This document shows, piece by piece, positions 1 through 8,451 of a stretch of 64,000 bases of DNA. The notes beneath the pieces are model-generated. The model was not told the origin of the DNA. It saw only the letters and a program-made list of their open reading frames with translations, and searched no databases. Origin of the DNA: RPQJ01 sp052035645 (GTDB lineage: Bacteria > Pseudomonadota > Gammaproteobacteria > Steroidobacterales > Steroidobacteraceae); assembly GCA_052035645.1 (NCBI GenBank), contig JBPOHK010000094.1, positions 1 to 64,000 of the forward strand. The letters run 5' to 3'. The first letter of the stretch is position 1. Each line of letters starts with the position of its first letter. A program made the position numbers and the translations under genes.

Positions 1-453
1 GTACTCGTCCTCGAGGTTCTTGCGGATCTCCTCGCCGGCGAACGACGCGAGGATGCTGCCGAGCAGCGGGATGCCGCTGGTGACGTCGAAGTTCCACTCG
101 ACGGTGCAGCCGCCCTTCTCGGGCTGCAGCGCCTTGGTGCCGACGATCTTCACCGGCACGCCCTTGATGTCGATGGCGATCTTCGACTCGAAGCCCTTGC
201 CCGCGGCAGCCCAGTCCTCGGTGTGCGCCACGTCGTTGGTCGCCGGCACGAACTTGCGGATGGCGCCGGGCGGGTTCGCCGGCATCGTGCGCGAGATCGC
301 CAGCTTCACGTTCGGCGCCTTGCCGGTGCGCTTGATCTTCAGGTGGGTGCCCGCCAGCTGCGCGTACACAGCCTCCTGGCTCTTCAGCTCCGTGCACAAC
401 CTGAACGCCGACTCGACGTCGGTCTTGAGCGACTTCCTGACGTTGACCTTCAT
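1..453 (-). CDS. DUF2505-like protein (3' end beyond window)
   Basis: The reading frame begins with ATG at 453 and runs off the left edge, giving 151 residues. The protein starts MKVNVRKSL and has the length and character of the DUF2505 family, a START/SRPBCC-like fold. Visible features are an N-terminal segment where these proteins bring the substrate to its 'mean field' (ESAFRLCTEL), several beta strands, and a TSGIPLLGSILASF stretch typical of the C-terminal helix. No signal peptide is seen. It is the last gene of the operon descending from 5579, 19 bp after the ExoD gene. Function is unknown; lipid or hydrophobic ligand binding is inference from the fold. Confidence 0.7.
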   Translation of the reverse strand, partial: MKVNVRKSLKTDVESAFRLCTELKSQEAVYAQLAGTHLKIKRTGKAPNVKLAISRTMPANPPGAIRKFVPATNDVAHTEDWAAAGKGFESKIAIDIKGVPVKIVGTKALQPEKGGCTVEWNFDVTSGIPLLGSILASFAGEEIRKNLEDEY

Positions 454-472
454 GGGTCCGGACTCCCCCGCC

Positions 473-1129
473 TCACGCGCCGAGGAACTGGCGCAGGAAC
501 AAGGATACCGCCTTCACGATCCCGACGATCACCCCGGAGACGACGAACAGCGCCAGGGCGGCCACTGCGAGGCCCCCCAGGGTCGCCAGCCCGTCCTCCT
601 CCAGCAGGGCCAGGGCCAGGATGCAGACGGAAATCGCAGGCAACGTATTGCCGAAGGGGATGGGCAGCATCAGCACCGCCGCCATGACCGCGATGACCAG
701 CCCGACGACCCGGTCGAACCCGCGTGTCGCGAGGAGTCGCAGGCGGGGCCGGAGCAGGCGTTCGGCCCGGCGGATCCACGGCACGGCATGGTTCATGGCC
801 CGCGCGAACGCCGGGCGCGAGACGGAGCGAGCCATGAGGGACCTCGGCAGCCAGGGTGCCCGCATTCCGACGATCATCTGCAGCGCGAGGAACAGCAGCG
901 GCAGTCCGAGGACCGTCGAGAGGCCCGGTGCATTGACCGGCAGCGAGTTCGGGACCGCGAACACGAAGAACAGCGCGCCGAACGTCCGGTCGCCCATGGT
1001 GTCGCGCAGGTCGGCGAAGGCGATCGTGTCGCGGGACGGATCGTTGGCGACCTCCGTCAGCACTTCCGAGAGGCGACGCTGCCGGACCGCAGGCCGGAAC
1101 CGGAAACGGGCCGCCATGCGCTCAGCCAC
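473..1129 (-). CDS. ExoD family membrane protein
   Basis: A 218-residue protein similar to the ExoD family (PF06055), named for rhizobial exopolysaccharide synthesis. The N-terminal half carries the family pattern of a soluble start (LSEVLTEVANDP...ADLRDTMGDRTFGALFFVFAVPNSLPVNAPG) followed by hydrophobic helices. The C-terminal half has two or three strong membrane segments (VVGLVIAVMAAVLMLP, LATLGGLAVAALALFVVSGVIVGIV). The start is GTG at 1129, overlapping the SDR gene by 8 bp; an in-frame ATG at 1117 is an alternative. Biochemical role is poorly defined in the family. Its place in the operon suggests envelope or polysaccharide work, which is inference. Confidence 0.75.
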   Translation of the reverse strand: MAERMAARFRFRPAVRQRRLSEVLTEVANDPSRDTIAFADLRDTMGDRTFGALFFVFAVPNSLPVNAPGLSTVLGLPLLFLALQMIVGMRAPWLPRSLMARSVSRPAFARAMNHAVPWIRRAERLLRPRLRLLATRGFDRVVGLVIAVMAAVLMLPIPFGNTLPAISVCILALALLEEDGLATLGGLAVAALALFVVSGVIVGIVKAVSLFLRQFLGA

Positions 1130-1937
1130 CCTCCATCTCGCCCCGCAGGCGCCGGGCCATGATGCGCTCGTACAGCGAGGGTGCGAACCGGCTCACCCAC
1201 CAGGCCTGCCAGGCCGTTGCGCCCACCAGCAGCAGCGGCTTGCGGCGTGCCACGGCCGCGTGGATGCGCCCGGCCACGTGCGCGGCCGTCATGGGCCGGC
1301 CGACGGTCACCTTCCCGTGCCGGGCCTGTCGGCCGTCCGCGCCGAGTGCGTGGCGATCGATGGCCGTGTCGATGAACGCCGGGCAGACGAGCGTGACGTC
1401 CACGCCGAGCGGCGCAACCTCGGTGCGCAGGCTGGCGAAGAAACCGTGCAGCGCGTGCTTGCTGGCGGAATAACCCGTGCGGGCGATGAGCGGCGAGAAC
1501 CCGGCGACGCTCGAGATCGCGACCAGGGCCCCGCGGCTCGCCAGCAGGTGGGGCAGGGCGGCGTGCGTCAGCTGGATGGCGCCGAACAGGTTCACCTCGA
1601 TCACCCGGCGGATCACCGACGGCTCGGTCTTCGCGAATGCGCTGCGATGGGAGATGCCGGCGTTGTTCACCAGCACGTCGATGCGGCCGTGGCGCTGCAG
1701 CGTCGCCTCGACCGCGGCGGCGCACGCGGCCACTTCCGTGACGTCGCAGGCGAGCCCAAGGGCGGTACCGCCGCTCGCCGTGATCTCCGCCGCGACCGCT
1801 TCGGCCGCCGCCGCGTCCCGGTCCAGGACCACGATGCGGGCGCCGTCCCCGGCGAACCGCAGCGCGATGGCCCGGCCGAGTCCGCCGCCGCCGCCGCTCA
1901 CCATCACGACAGCCTGGTCGAAGCGCCGCGCAGTCAT
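1122..1937 (-). CDS. Short-chain dehydrogenase/reductase (classical SDR)
   Basis: A 271-residue classical SDR, normal length for the family. The Rossmann glycine motif is GGGGGLG at residues 15-21, followed by an acidic D39 that favours NAD(H). NNAG is at 91-94, the catalytic Ser at 142 and the YxxxK pair at Y156/K160. The C-terminal part, including a hydrophobic run near WQAWWVSRFAP, resembles SDRs that act on lipid-like substrates, so the substrate may be hydrophobic. ATG at 1937 overlaps the upstream epimerase stop by four bases (ATGA), so translation is probably coupled. Exact substrate cannot be read from sequence. Confidence 0.85.
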   Translation of the reverse strand: MTARRFDQAVVMVSGGGGGLGRAIALRFAGDGARIVVLDRDAAAAEAVAAEITASGGTALGLACDVTEVAACAAAVEATLQRHGRIDVLVNNAGISHRSAFAKTEPSVIRRVIEVNLFGAIQLTHAALPHLLASRGALVAISSVAGFSPLIARTGYSASKHALHGFFASLRTEVAPLGVDVTLVCPAFIDTAIDRHALGADGRQARHGKVTVGRPMTAAHVAGRIHAAVARRKPLLLVGATAWQAWWVSRFAPSLYERIMARRLRGEMEGG

Positions 1938-2917
1938 GGCGATGGCGGTCCCAGCCCGTGCGCGCGGCAATAGAAGTCGAAGACCTCGGCAGAGGTCTTG
2001 CCGGGCACGTACCCGAATTCCTCCTTCAGCCGGCGGTTGTCGAGCACCGGCCGGTAGCGCAGGAAATTCACCTGCTCCGGCCCGTAGGGCGTCAGCCCGA
2101 GCGGGTGCAGCACGGCGAGGGCCGCGCGCAGCAGGGCAGGCGGGAGCGTCAGGCAAGGCTTGCCGAGCCTGGCCGCGATCTCCTGCAGGCTCAACGCGCC
2201 GTCGCCCGCGACGTTGTAGATGCCGGCCGGCCCGCCATCGATGGCGTGCTCGATCGCACCGACCACGTCGCGGTCCCAGATGAACACGAACGGACTCTTC
2301 GAGCCCCGGATCGCGATCAGGCGCGGTCGCTCGAACAGGGCCGTGATCTGGTTGCGGGTCGTCTCGCCGAGGATCGTGCCCACGCGGAACACGACCTGCC
2401 CGAGGCCCGGATGCTGCCGGCGATACTCCGCCAGCATCTCCTCCACGAGGCGCTTGTGGTGCGAGTAGGCGAACTCCTCGTTGCCGCGCACCGGGTGCGC
2501 CTCGGTCAGCCACTCGGGGTTGTCGGCGTGATAGCCGTACGCGGCGCCGCTCGAGGTGACCACGATGCGCCCGACCCCGGCGGCGACGCAGCACTCGAGC
2601 ACGTTGCGCGTGCCGAGCACGTCCACCGCGTACTCGAGTTCGCGGTTCGACGCCGGTCCCGGCGTGACGATCGCGGCGAGGTGCACGACGGTGTCGATGC
2701 GGTGATGCGCGAGTACCGTGGCGAGCGAGGCATCGCGCACGTCGAGCGTCGCGTAGTCGATGCCGTCGAGGCGTCGTTCGTCCGGGACGTCGCGCACGTC
2801 GCTCGCCACCACGTGCCCGATGCCGGCGCCGGCGACCCGTCGCGCGGCCAGCGCCTCGACCAGGCGGCTGCCGAGGTAGCCGGCGGCGCCGGTCACCAGG
2901 ACGCGGCGGGTGTTCAC
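1934..2917 (-). CDS. NAD-dependent epimerase/dehydratase (extended SDR)
   Basis: A 327-residue extended SDR. The dinucleotide-binding motif is TGAAGYLG at residues 9-16, the catalytic Tyr/Lys pair is YSHHK at 151-155, and the upstream Ser lies in TSSGAAYG. These match the NAD-dependent epimerase/dehydratase family that acts on nucleotide sugars or, in some branches, on sterol-like or other hydroxy substrates. The chosen start is GTG at 2917, which shares GTGA with the stop of the transporter gene (2914-2917); the larger open frame upstream overlaps that gene and is not credible. Cofactor and fold are clear; the substrate is unknown. Confidence 0.8.
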   Translation of the reverse strand: MNTRRVLVTGAAGYLGSRLVEALAARRVAGAGIGHVVASDVRDVPDERRLDGIDYATLDVRDASLATVLAHHRIDTVVHLAAIVTPGPASNRELEYAVDVLGTRNVLECCVAAGVGRIVVTSSGAAYGYHADNPEWLTEAHPVRGNEEFAYSHHKRLVEEMLAEYRRQHPGLGQVVFRVGTILGETTRNQITALFERPRLIAIRGSKSPFVFIWDRDVVGAIEHAIDGGPAGIYNVAGDGALSLQEIAARLGKPCLTLPPALLRAALAVLHPLGLTPYGPEQVNFLRYRPVLDNRRLKEEFGYVPGKTSAEVFDFYCRAHGLGPPSP

Positions 2918-3828
2918 GCGACGGCCCCCGCGGCCGGCGGATGGCGGCGCCACCACGTCGCGAGGCTGAGCCCGACCAGCAGGTGCCAGATGCCCCACCA
3001 GGCGCAGACGATGGCCATGCCGCCGAGCCCATGGAAGAAGTTGAACACCAGCGCCAGCCCGAATCCCGAGTTCTGGATGCCGACCTCGAGCGCCACCGCG
3101 CGGCGGTCCCTTTCCGGCAGGCCGAACAGCCGGGCCGTGTAGTAGCCGGTGAGCAGCGCGAAGGCGTTCAGCAGGAACACGAACAGCATGACGCGCTGCG
3201 TGTACTTCAGGAAGAAGTCCCAGTTGGCGACCAGCGCCCCGAGCACGAACAGGACGAAGAAGCCCAGCGAGAGCGCGCGGAACGCGTTGCGACTCCGGCT
3301 CGCGAAGCCCGGCCAGCGATGGGCGACCGTCATGCCGAGCACGGTCGGGATGCCGAGCAGCACGACGATGGTGCCGAACACCTCCCAGGGGCTCAGCGAG
3401 ATCGTTTCGAGGATCGGCCGGGTCGCGGGATTGGCGGCGCCCCAGAACGCGAGGTTGAAGGGCGTGAACAGGATCGAGCCCAGCATCGAGAACGCGGCGA
3501 TGGTCACCGACAGCGCGGTGTTGCCGCGCCCGTAATTGACCAGGAAATTCGAGATGTTGCCGCTCGGGCAGGAGGCGACCAGGATCATGCCGAGCGCGAT
3601 GCTCGGTGCGGGCCGCAGCAGCATGGTCAGCGCCCACGCGACGGCCGGCAGCAGCAGCGAGTGCGCCACGAGGCCGATGACCGTGCCCCGCGGCGCCGAG
3701 ACGATGCCCTTGAAATCCGCGACCCGGATGTCCAGCGCGACGCCGAACAGCACGAAGGCGAGGATGACGTCGAGCGCGACCAGCGACTCCGGGCTGAAAT
3801 TCAGCCGGACCGCGTCGAGCTCGGTCAT
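2914..3828 (-). CDS. Bile acid:sodium symporter (BASS) family transporter
   Basis: A 304-residue membrane protein with about nine or ten hydrophobic helices, fitting the BASS / SBF-like family. Diagnostic stretches are the GMILVASCPSGNISNFLVNYGRGNTALSV-type region (residues about 86-114), with the conserved 'CPSGNISN' Na+-site motif, and the later pseudo-repeat VALEVGIQNSGFGLAL. Members carry organic anions (bile acids, pyruvate, pantoate, sulfur compounds) with sodium across the inner membrane. It sits between the ThDP enzyme and the epimerase, joined by 4-bp overlaps on both sides, so it probably moves a substrate or product of that pathway (inference). The start is ATG at 3828, chosen for the ATGA overlap. 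Confidence 0.85.
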   Translation of the reverse strand: MTELDAVRLNFSPESLVALDVILAFVLFGVALDIRVADFKGIVSAPRGTVIGLVAHSLLLPAVAWALTMLLRPAPSIALGMILVASCPSGNISNFLVNYGRGNTALSVTIAAFSMLGSILFTPFNLAFWGAANPATRPILETISLSPWEVFGTIVVLLGIPTVLGMTVAHRWPGFASRSRNAFRALSLGFFVLFVLGALVANWDFFLKYTQRVMLFVFLLNAFALLTGYYTARLFGLPERDRRAVALEVGIQNSGFGLALVFNFFHGLGGMAIVCAWWGIWHLLVGLSLATWWRRHPPAAGAVA

Positions 3829-5579
3829 TTGCCCTTGGGCTCCTGGTGCATGTCCTTGAAGTGCATCAGGCCCGGCGCCCACATGTGCTTCACCGGATCG
3901 ACGTCCACGTGCACCACCGCCGGGCCGCCGCTCGCGAGCGAACGCTCGAGCGCGGCCTTCAGTTCGCGCGGGTCGGCGACGCGTTCACCGTGCGCGCCCA
4001 TCGACTGGGCCAGCAGGTCGAAGCGGATCTCGCCGAGGTCGGCCTTGATGGTCTCGTCGGGCCCGAGCGACTTGCGGATCAGCGTCTTGATGGGCTTCAG
4101 GGCGAACTGCTGGTTCATCTTCACCATGCCCCACTGCCTGTCGCAGGCGACGACGAAGACGACGCGCAGGCCGTTGCGCACCGCGGTCTCGACTTCCTGC
4201 GGGTGGAAGCCCATGGCGCCGTCGCCGATGATGCAGCAGACGGGCTGGTCGGGCCGCGCCACGGCCGCGCCGAGCGCCTGCGCGATCCCCGCGCCGAGCA
4301 TGCCGAACTTGAACGTCGAGAGCAGCGAGTTCGGCACCCGCATCTGGTGGAACATCATGGCCCAGACGGCCGTGTTGCCGCCGTCCGCCACCAGCACGCT
4401 GCCTTCCGGAAAGACCTGCTGGCAGGTCGCGGCGAGGTGCGCGGGGTTCATCGGCACCGCCAGGTCGGCCAGCTTCTCGTCGAGCTTGGCCCGCTCGGAG
4501 CGCAGGGTGTCGTGGTACTTCGCCAGGTGGCGGCGGCGCGCCTCGAGGTTCATCCGTCCGCCGCGGCCCTCGAGCTCGGTCGCCAGCGCGGCGAGGAACA
4601 GCTTCGCGTCCGCCAGCACCGCGAGCGCGGCCGGCTTGTTGGCGCCGAGGATGTGGCCGTCGACGTCGACCTGGATCAATTGCTGGCGCGAAGGGTGCCG
4701 CCAGTACGGGGCCTTGCCCCACCAGTCGGTCTCGCCGAGGCGCGAGCCCACGCACAGCACGAGGTCGGCATCGTTGCGCACCACGTGGTTCAGCTTCACG
4801 TAGGGCATCGGGATCGCGAGCGGATTCGTCTCCGGCAGCACGCCCCGCCCGGCCCAGCTCGTCGTCACGGGCGATTGCAGCAGCTCCGCCACGCGGCGCA
4901 GCTCGTCGTACGCGCCGGCGTGGATCACGCCGCTGCCCGCGTGGATGATCGGCAGCTCCGCCGCGGCCAGCATGTCGGCGGCCTGCCGCACCTGCTCGGG
5001 CGACGGCACGGTCGGCGCGGTGCGGCGGTACTGGTGCGGCTGCCAGATCGGCACCTCGGCCTTGACCTTGCCGTTCATGATGGTCTCGGGCACGTCGAGG
5101 TGCACGACGCCCGGCCGACCCTCGTAGCAGTTGCGCAGGGCCGTGCGCCCGAGTTCCGCGACGCGGTCGAACGAGACGACGGAGTGGCTCCACTTGGAGA
5201 TGTGCGAGATGGTGCCGACCTGGTCGAACGACTGGTAGGTGCCGCCGCGGTCGGGGTAGACGATCTGCGGGCGCCGGCAGCTGGTGATCGCCAGCACCCG
5301 GTTGCCCTCGGCGTTCTCGACCGCGAGGCCGGGCAGGATGTTGGCGACCCCGGGACCGTTGCTCGCCATGCACACGCCGAGCCGCCCGGTGAGGCGCGCG
5401 TAGGCGCCGGCCATGTGCGCCGCGCAGGTCTCGTGCCTGGGCGTGACGATCTCGATGCCCAGCCGGTGCAGGCTCGAGTAGAAGCCGAAATACGTGCCGT
5501 CGATGATGCCGAAAACTTTCTCGACGCCTTCCGCCTGGAGCATGCGCGCGAGGACTTCGCCGCCACTGGTCTCGGTCAT
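3825..5579 (-). CDS. Thiamine diphosphate-dependent enzyme (acetolactate synthase-like)
   Basis: A 584-residue cytosolic ThDP enzyme of the acetolactate synthase / decarboxylase superfamily with the usual three-domain order. The N-terminal Pyr domain holds the cofactor-activating Glu50 (PRHETCAAHMAGAYAR). A central domain follows, and the C-terminal PP domain has the Mg/ThDP motif beginning IIGDGAMGF near residue 450. The usual NN of the GDG...NN motif is replaced by ACDRQWGM. Normal length, no transit sequence. First gene of the operon; ATG at 5579. It could decarboxylate or ligate a 2-oxoacid, but similarity to acetolactate synthase does not fix the reaction: the operon has no regulatory subunit (IlvH) or other branched-chain genes, so ordinary isoleucine/valine synthesis is unlikely. 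Confidence 0.8.
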   Translation of the reverse strand: MTETSGGEVLARMLQAEGVEKVFGIIDGTYFGFYSSLHRLGIEIVTPRHETCAAHMAGAYARLTGRLGVCMASNGPGVANILPGLAVENAEGNRVLAITSCRRPQIVYPDRGGTYQSFDQVGTISHISKWSHSVVSFDRVAELGRTALRNCYEGRPGVVHLDVPETIMNGKVKAEVPIWQPHQYRRTAPTVPSPEQVRQAADMLAAAELPIIHAGSGVIHAGAYDELRRVAELLQSPVTTSWAGRGVLPETNPLAIPMPYVKLNHVVRNDADLVLCVGSRLGETDWWGKAPYWRHPSRQQLIQVDVDGHILGANKPAALAVLADAKLFLAALATELEGRGGRMNLEARRRHLAKYHDTLRSERAKLDEKLADLAVPMNPAHLAATCQQVFPEGSVLVADGGNTAVWAMMFHQMRVPNSLLSTFKFGMLGAGIAQALGAAVARPDQPVCCIIGDGAMGFHPQEVETAVRNGLRVVFVVACDRQWGMVKMNQQFALKPIKTLIRKSLGPDETIKADLGEIRFDLLAQSMGAHGERVADPRELKAALERSLASGGPAVVHVDVDPVKHMWAPGLMHFKDMHQEPKGK

Positions 5580-5708
5580 GGTCTTCCCCGGTCGATCCGC
5601 GATCGTTGCTGTTGTCGGATGACGGAAACTATACGCCGCCGCTGCGTTCCTGAGGCGCCCGGGCCTTCCGGCCGGTAGAATTTGCGGCTTTCCACGATGG
5701 GGAGCGAC

Positions 5709-6536
5709 GTGCCCGAGATCCTGCTGCACTGGCTGCCCCTGATCGCCGCGGTGGTGGCCGCGGCCGTGGCCGGCGGCATCGTGGCGGGCCTGCTCGGCGT
5801 CGGCGGCGGACTGATCCTGGTGCCCGCGCTCGACCTGGCGTTTTCGTCGGCCGGCATCGAACGCGGCCTGTCCCTGCACCTCGCCGTCGCCACCTCGATG
5901 GCCACGATCATTCCCACGGCGATCTCGTCATCGCGCTCGCACGCGCGGCGCGGCGCGGTCGACGCGACGATCGTCAGGCGCTGGTCGGTGCCGATCGTGG
6001 TCGGCGCACTGGTCGGCTCGCTGGTCGCGGGCCGCCTGGACAGCCGGGTGCTCGCCGCCGTATTCGCGGTGGTGGCCCTGGCGGCGGCACTGAAGATGCT
6101 GCTGCCGCTCGACGACAAGGTGTTGCGGCCCAGCCTGCCGACCGGCCTCGCCGGCGCGCTGATCCCGGCATTCATCGGCGCCATCTCTGCGCTGATGGGC
6201 ATCGGCGGCGGCACGCTCAGCGTGCCGACCATGACGCTGTGCGGCGAGCCCGTGCACCGGGCCGTCGGTACGGCGGCGCTGATGGGCCTGTGGATCGCGC
6301 TGCCGGCCACCGCCGGCTACCTGCTGGGCCAGCCGCCGGCGGGGTTGGAACGACCGCCGCTGACCGTGGGCTACGTCAGCCTGCTCGGTCTCGCGTTGGT
6401 CGGGCCGATCACGTGGTTCGTGGCGCCGCTCGGCGCGAAGCTCGCGCACTCGCTGGACCGACGCAAGCTGTCGATCGCCTTCGGCGTCTTCCTCGGCGTC
6501 GTCGCGGTCCGGATGATCCACCGCGTGCTGACCTGA
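5709..6536 (+). CDS. TauE/SafE family permease
   Basis: A polytopic inner-membrane protein of about 275 residues with roughly eight hydrophobic helices and two pseudo-repeats. Each repeat carries the family's glycine-rich signature: GLLGVGGGLILVPAL near the N terminus and ALMGIGGGTLSVPTM in the second half. TauE/SafE proteins export or import small sulfonates, sulfite or other organic anions; substrate is unassigned here. GTG at 5709 is preferred because GGGGAG lies just upstream. ATG at 5697 is the alternative but has no Shine-Dalgarno sequence. The gene is divergent from the ThDP enzyme operon across a 129-bp gap, which should hold both promoters. Confidence 0.8.
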   Translation: MPEILLHWLPLIAAVVAAAVAGGIVAGLLGVGGGLILVPALDLAFSSAGIERGLSLHLAVATSMATIIPTAISSSRSHARRGAVDATIVRRWSVPIVVGALVGSLVAGRLDSRVLAAVFAVVALAAALKMLLPLDDKVLRPSLPTGLAGALIPAFIGAISALMGIGGGTLSVPTMTLCGEPVHRAVGTAALMGLWIALPATAGYLLGQPPAGLERPPLTVGYVSLLGLALVGPITWFVAPLGAKLAHSLDRRKLSIAFGVFLGVVAVRMIHRVLT

Positions 6537-6620
6537 CCGCGGCCCGGCGCTCGCCGCAGTGCAGGATTGACGCTCACGGCGCGCGATGGTCTAGTCCCCC
6601 GGGGACAAACGGGAGGATCC

Positions 6621-7043
6621 ATGGACACGACTCCGAAGTGGTTCATGCCGGTGGCCATCGTGGCCCTGCTCTGGAACATGGTCGGCTGCTGGGCGTACCT
6701 GAGCGACGTTCGCCTGACGCCCGAGGACGTGGCGAAGATGCCCGAGCAGGCGCAGGCCCTGTATCACTCGCGGCCGGCGTGGGCGGTCGCCGCCTATGCA
6801 CTGGCCGTGTGGGGCGGGGCGCTCGGCTGCCTCGGCCTCGTGCTGCGCAAGCGCTGGGCCGTCCCGGTGCTGATCGTCTCGCTGGTCGGGCTGGTGCTGC
6901 AGGACCTCGGCATGTTCGTGCTGAGCGGGACCGGGAATCTCATTCCCGCGCCGGTGTACTTCCTGCAGGGCCTGGTGTTCCTGATCGCCGTCGGACTCGT
7001 GCTGCTGGCGCGCAGGGCGGCGGCGCGAGGCTGGCTGCACTGA
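6621..7043 (+). CDS. Small four-helix integral membrane protein
   Basis: 140 residues with four predicted membrane segments: around residues 7-26, 52-70, 77-94 and 110-128. A periplasmic or cytoplasmic loop between the first and second contains LTPEDVAKMPEQAQALYHSRPAWA. This layout (hydrophobic start, 'P.W..AA.ALAV.GG.LG...LLLRKRWA..') matches a widespread uncharacterised family, sometimes auto-named sugar transporter without evidence. Start ATG 6621 follows GGGAGGAT with good spacing. The gene stands alone between the permease and a lipoprotein. Function unknown. Confidence 0.75.
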   Translation: MDTTPKWFMPVAIVALLWNMVGCWAYLSDVRLTPEDVAKMPEQAQALYHSRPAWAVAAYALAVWGGALGCLGLVLRKRWAVPVLIVSLVGLVLQDLGMFVLSGTGNLIPAPVYFLQGLVFLIAVGLVLLARRAAARGWLH

Positions 7044-7095
7044 CTCGACTCGTGGCGGGCGGTTCCCGCCTGCCATCTCCGGGAGTCGTTCGACG

Positions 7096-7548
7096 ATGAA
7101 GTGGATCGTTGCGATCGCTGCCTGCCTGTCGGTGTCCGCGTGCATGACCTCGAGCCCGGGCGGGTTCGACCCGCCGCCCGCGGCGCGCCACTTCGACTTC
7201 GCCGAGGACGTGATGGTCGCCAACAAGGTCAGCGCGGGCCTCGCCGCGGGTCGCTACGTGGCCGCGTTCGCCTCCGCGACCCACGTGTTCTACCTCGGCC
7301 CGCCGAAGTCGCTGATCATGCCGAACGGCGTGCGGGTCAACGGCGGGATCGCGCTCCCGAAGTCGCCCGGCGACCCGGCGTGCCACCTCTTCATCCAGAT
7401 CGGCGACGACTCGCGGCAGGTCCGCGAACAGGGGATGGGCGTGGTCGTGGCCCAGGTCGCGAAGCTCGAGGCCGGCAGCATCCGCGAATTCAGGAACGAC
7501 CCGACGTGCCAGGGCTTCCTGCCGCGCATCCAGCTCGTCGACGGGTGA
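7096..7548 (+). CDS. Hypothetical lipoprotein
   Basis: 150 residues. The N terminus is a lipoprotein signal: charged MK, hydrophobic core, and a lipobox ending SVSAC, so Cys16 would be lipidated. The mature part is about 135 residues with no recognised domain. It contains a hydrophobic stretch YVAAFASATHVFYLGPP and two further cysteines (in ACHLF and TCQGF) that could form a disulfide. The start is ATG 7096, with GGGAG upstream. A longer overlapping frame starting at 7101 is a shadow. Likely anchored in the inner or outer membrane facing the periplasm; role unknown. Confidence 0.7.
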   Translation: MKWIVAIAACLSVSACMTSSPGGFDPPPAARHFDFAEDVMVANKVSAGLAAGRYVAAFASATHVFYLGPPKSLIMPNGVRVNGGIALPKSPGDPACHLFIQIGDDSRQVREQGMGVVVAQVAKLEAGSIREFRNDPTCQGFLPRIQLVDG

Positions 7549-7656
7549 GCGCTCGCCGCGGCGGTCGCACGCCCCGCCGCAGGTCCGGTGACACGCCGGG
7601 CAGCCGGGGCTAGCATCCCGGATCCGGCGCATCGGCCGATCCGGGGGGAGACCCGC

Positions 7657-8451
7657 ATGATCACGACTGCACTTCGTGTCCTGGCCGCCACGGCGGCGCT
7701 GTCGACTGCCGCGGCGTTCGCCGCCGATCCCATGGATGCGGCTGCCGACAGCGGCAAGGCCGTGGCGGCGGCCATCGCGAGCCCGGATCGCCTGACAGGC
7801 GACTCCGAGCAGGACGCGCGCCGCAAACCCGCCGAGATCCTCGCCTTCGTGGGCGTGGCGCCCGGCATGCACGTCGCGGACATGTTCTCCGCGGGCGGCT
7901 ACTACACGGAGCTGCTCGCGCGCACCGTCGGCGTGAAGGGCAGGGTCATCGCCTACAACAACGGGCCGTATGCGAACTTCGCGAAGAAGGGCATCGAGGC
8001 ACGCTACGCCGGCGACCGGCTGGGCAACGTCCGCCAGCTCACCGCGGACGTGGACCGCTTCGACTTGGCGCCGGGCAGCCTCGATGCGGCGCTCTTCGTC
8101 ATGTCCTACCACGACCTGTACTGGCGGCCGAAGGACGGTTCGTGGCCGCCGACGGATCCGCAGGCGCTGCTAAGGGGCCTGATGGCCGCTTTGAAGCCGG
8201 GCGGCGTCGTGGTCGTCCAGGATCACGTCGCCTCGGCGGGCAGCGATCCGGTCGAGACCGTCGACAAGCTGCATCGCATCGACCCGGCGGTCGTGAAACG
8301 CGACTTCGCGCAGGCCGGCTTCGTGTTCGACGCCGAGAGCCGGGTGCTGGCCCACCCGGCCGACGATCACACGAAGCTCGTGTTCGACGATTCGATCCGC
8401 GGCCGGACCGACCAGTTCGTGTATCGCTTCAGGAAGCCGGCCACGCCTTGA
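7657..8451 (+). CDS. Exported class I methyltransferase-like protein
   Basis: 264 residues with a clear Sec signal peptide (residues 1-23, ending AAAFA-A). The mature part looks like a class I SAM-dependent methyltransferase: motif I is VADMFSAGGYYTELLA, a Rossmann-like order of strands follows, and a late LKPGGVVVVQDH strand matches motif III. The GxGxG of motif I is reduced to SAGGY. Family members are annotated methyltransferases in many Proteobacteria, yet export to the periplasm leaves no obvious SAM supply. A second gene of this type lies at 23255. Start ATG 7657 follows GGGGGGAG. The stop overlaps the TTG start of the next gene. Confidence 0.75.
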   Translation: MITTALRVLAATAALSTAAAFAADPMDAAADSGKAVAAAIASPDRLTGDSEQDARRKPAEILAFVGVAPGMHVADMFSAGGYYTELLARTVGVKGRVIAYNNGPYANFAKKGIEARYAGDRLGNVRQLTADVDRFDLAPGSLDAALFVMSYHDLYWRPKDGSWPPTDPQALLRGLMAALKPGGVVVVQDHVASAGSDPVETVDKLHRIDPAVVKRDFAQAGFVFDAESRVLAHPADDHTKLVFDDSIRGRTDQFVYRFRKPATP

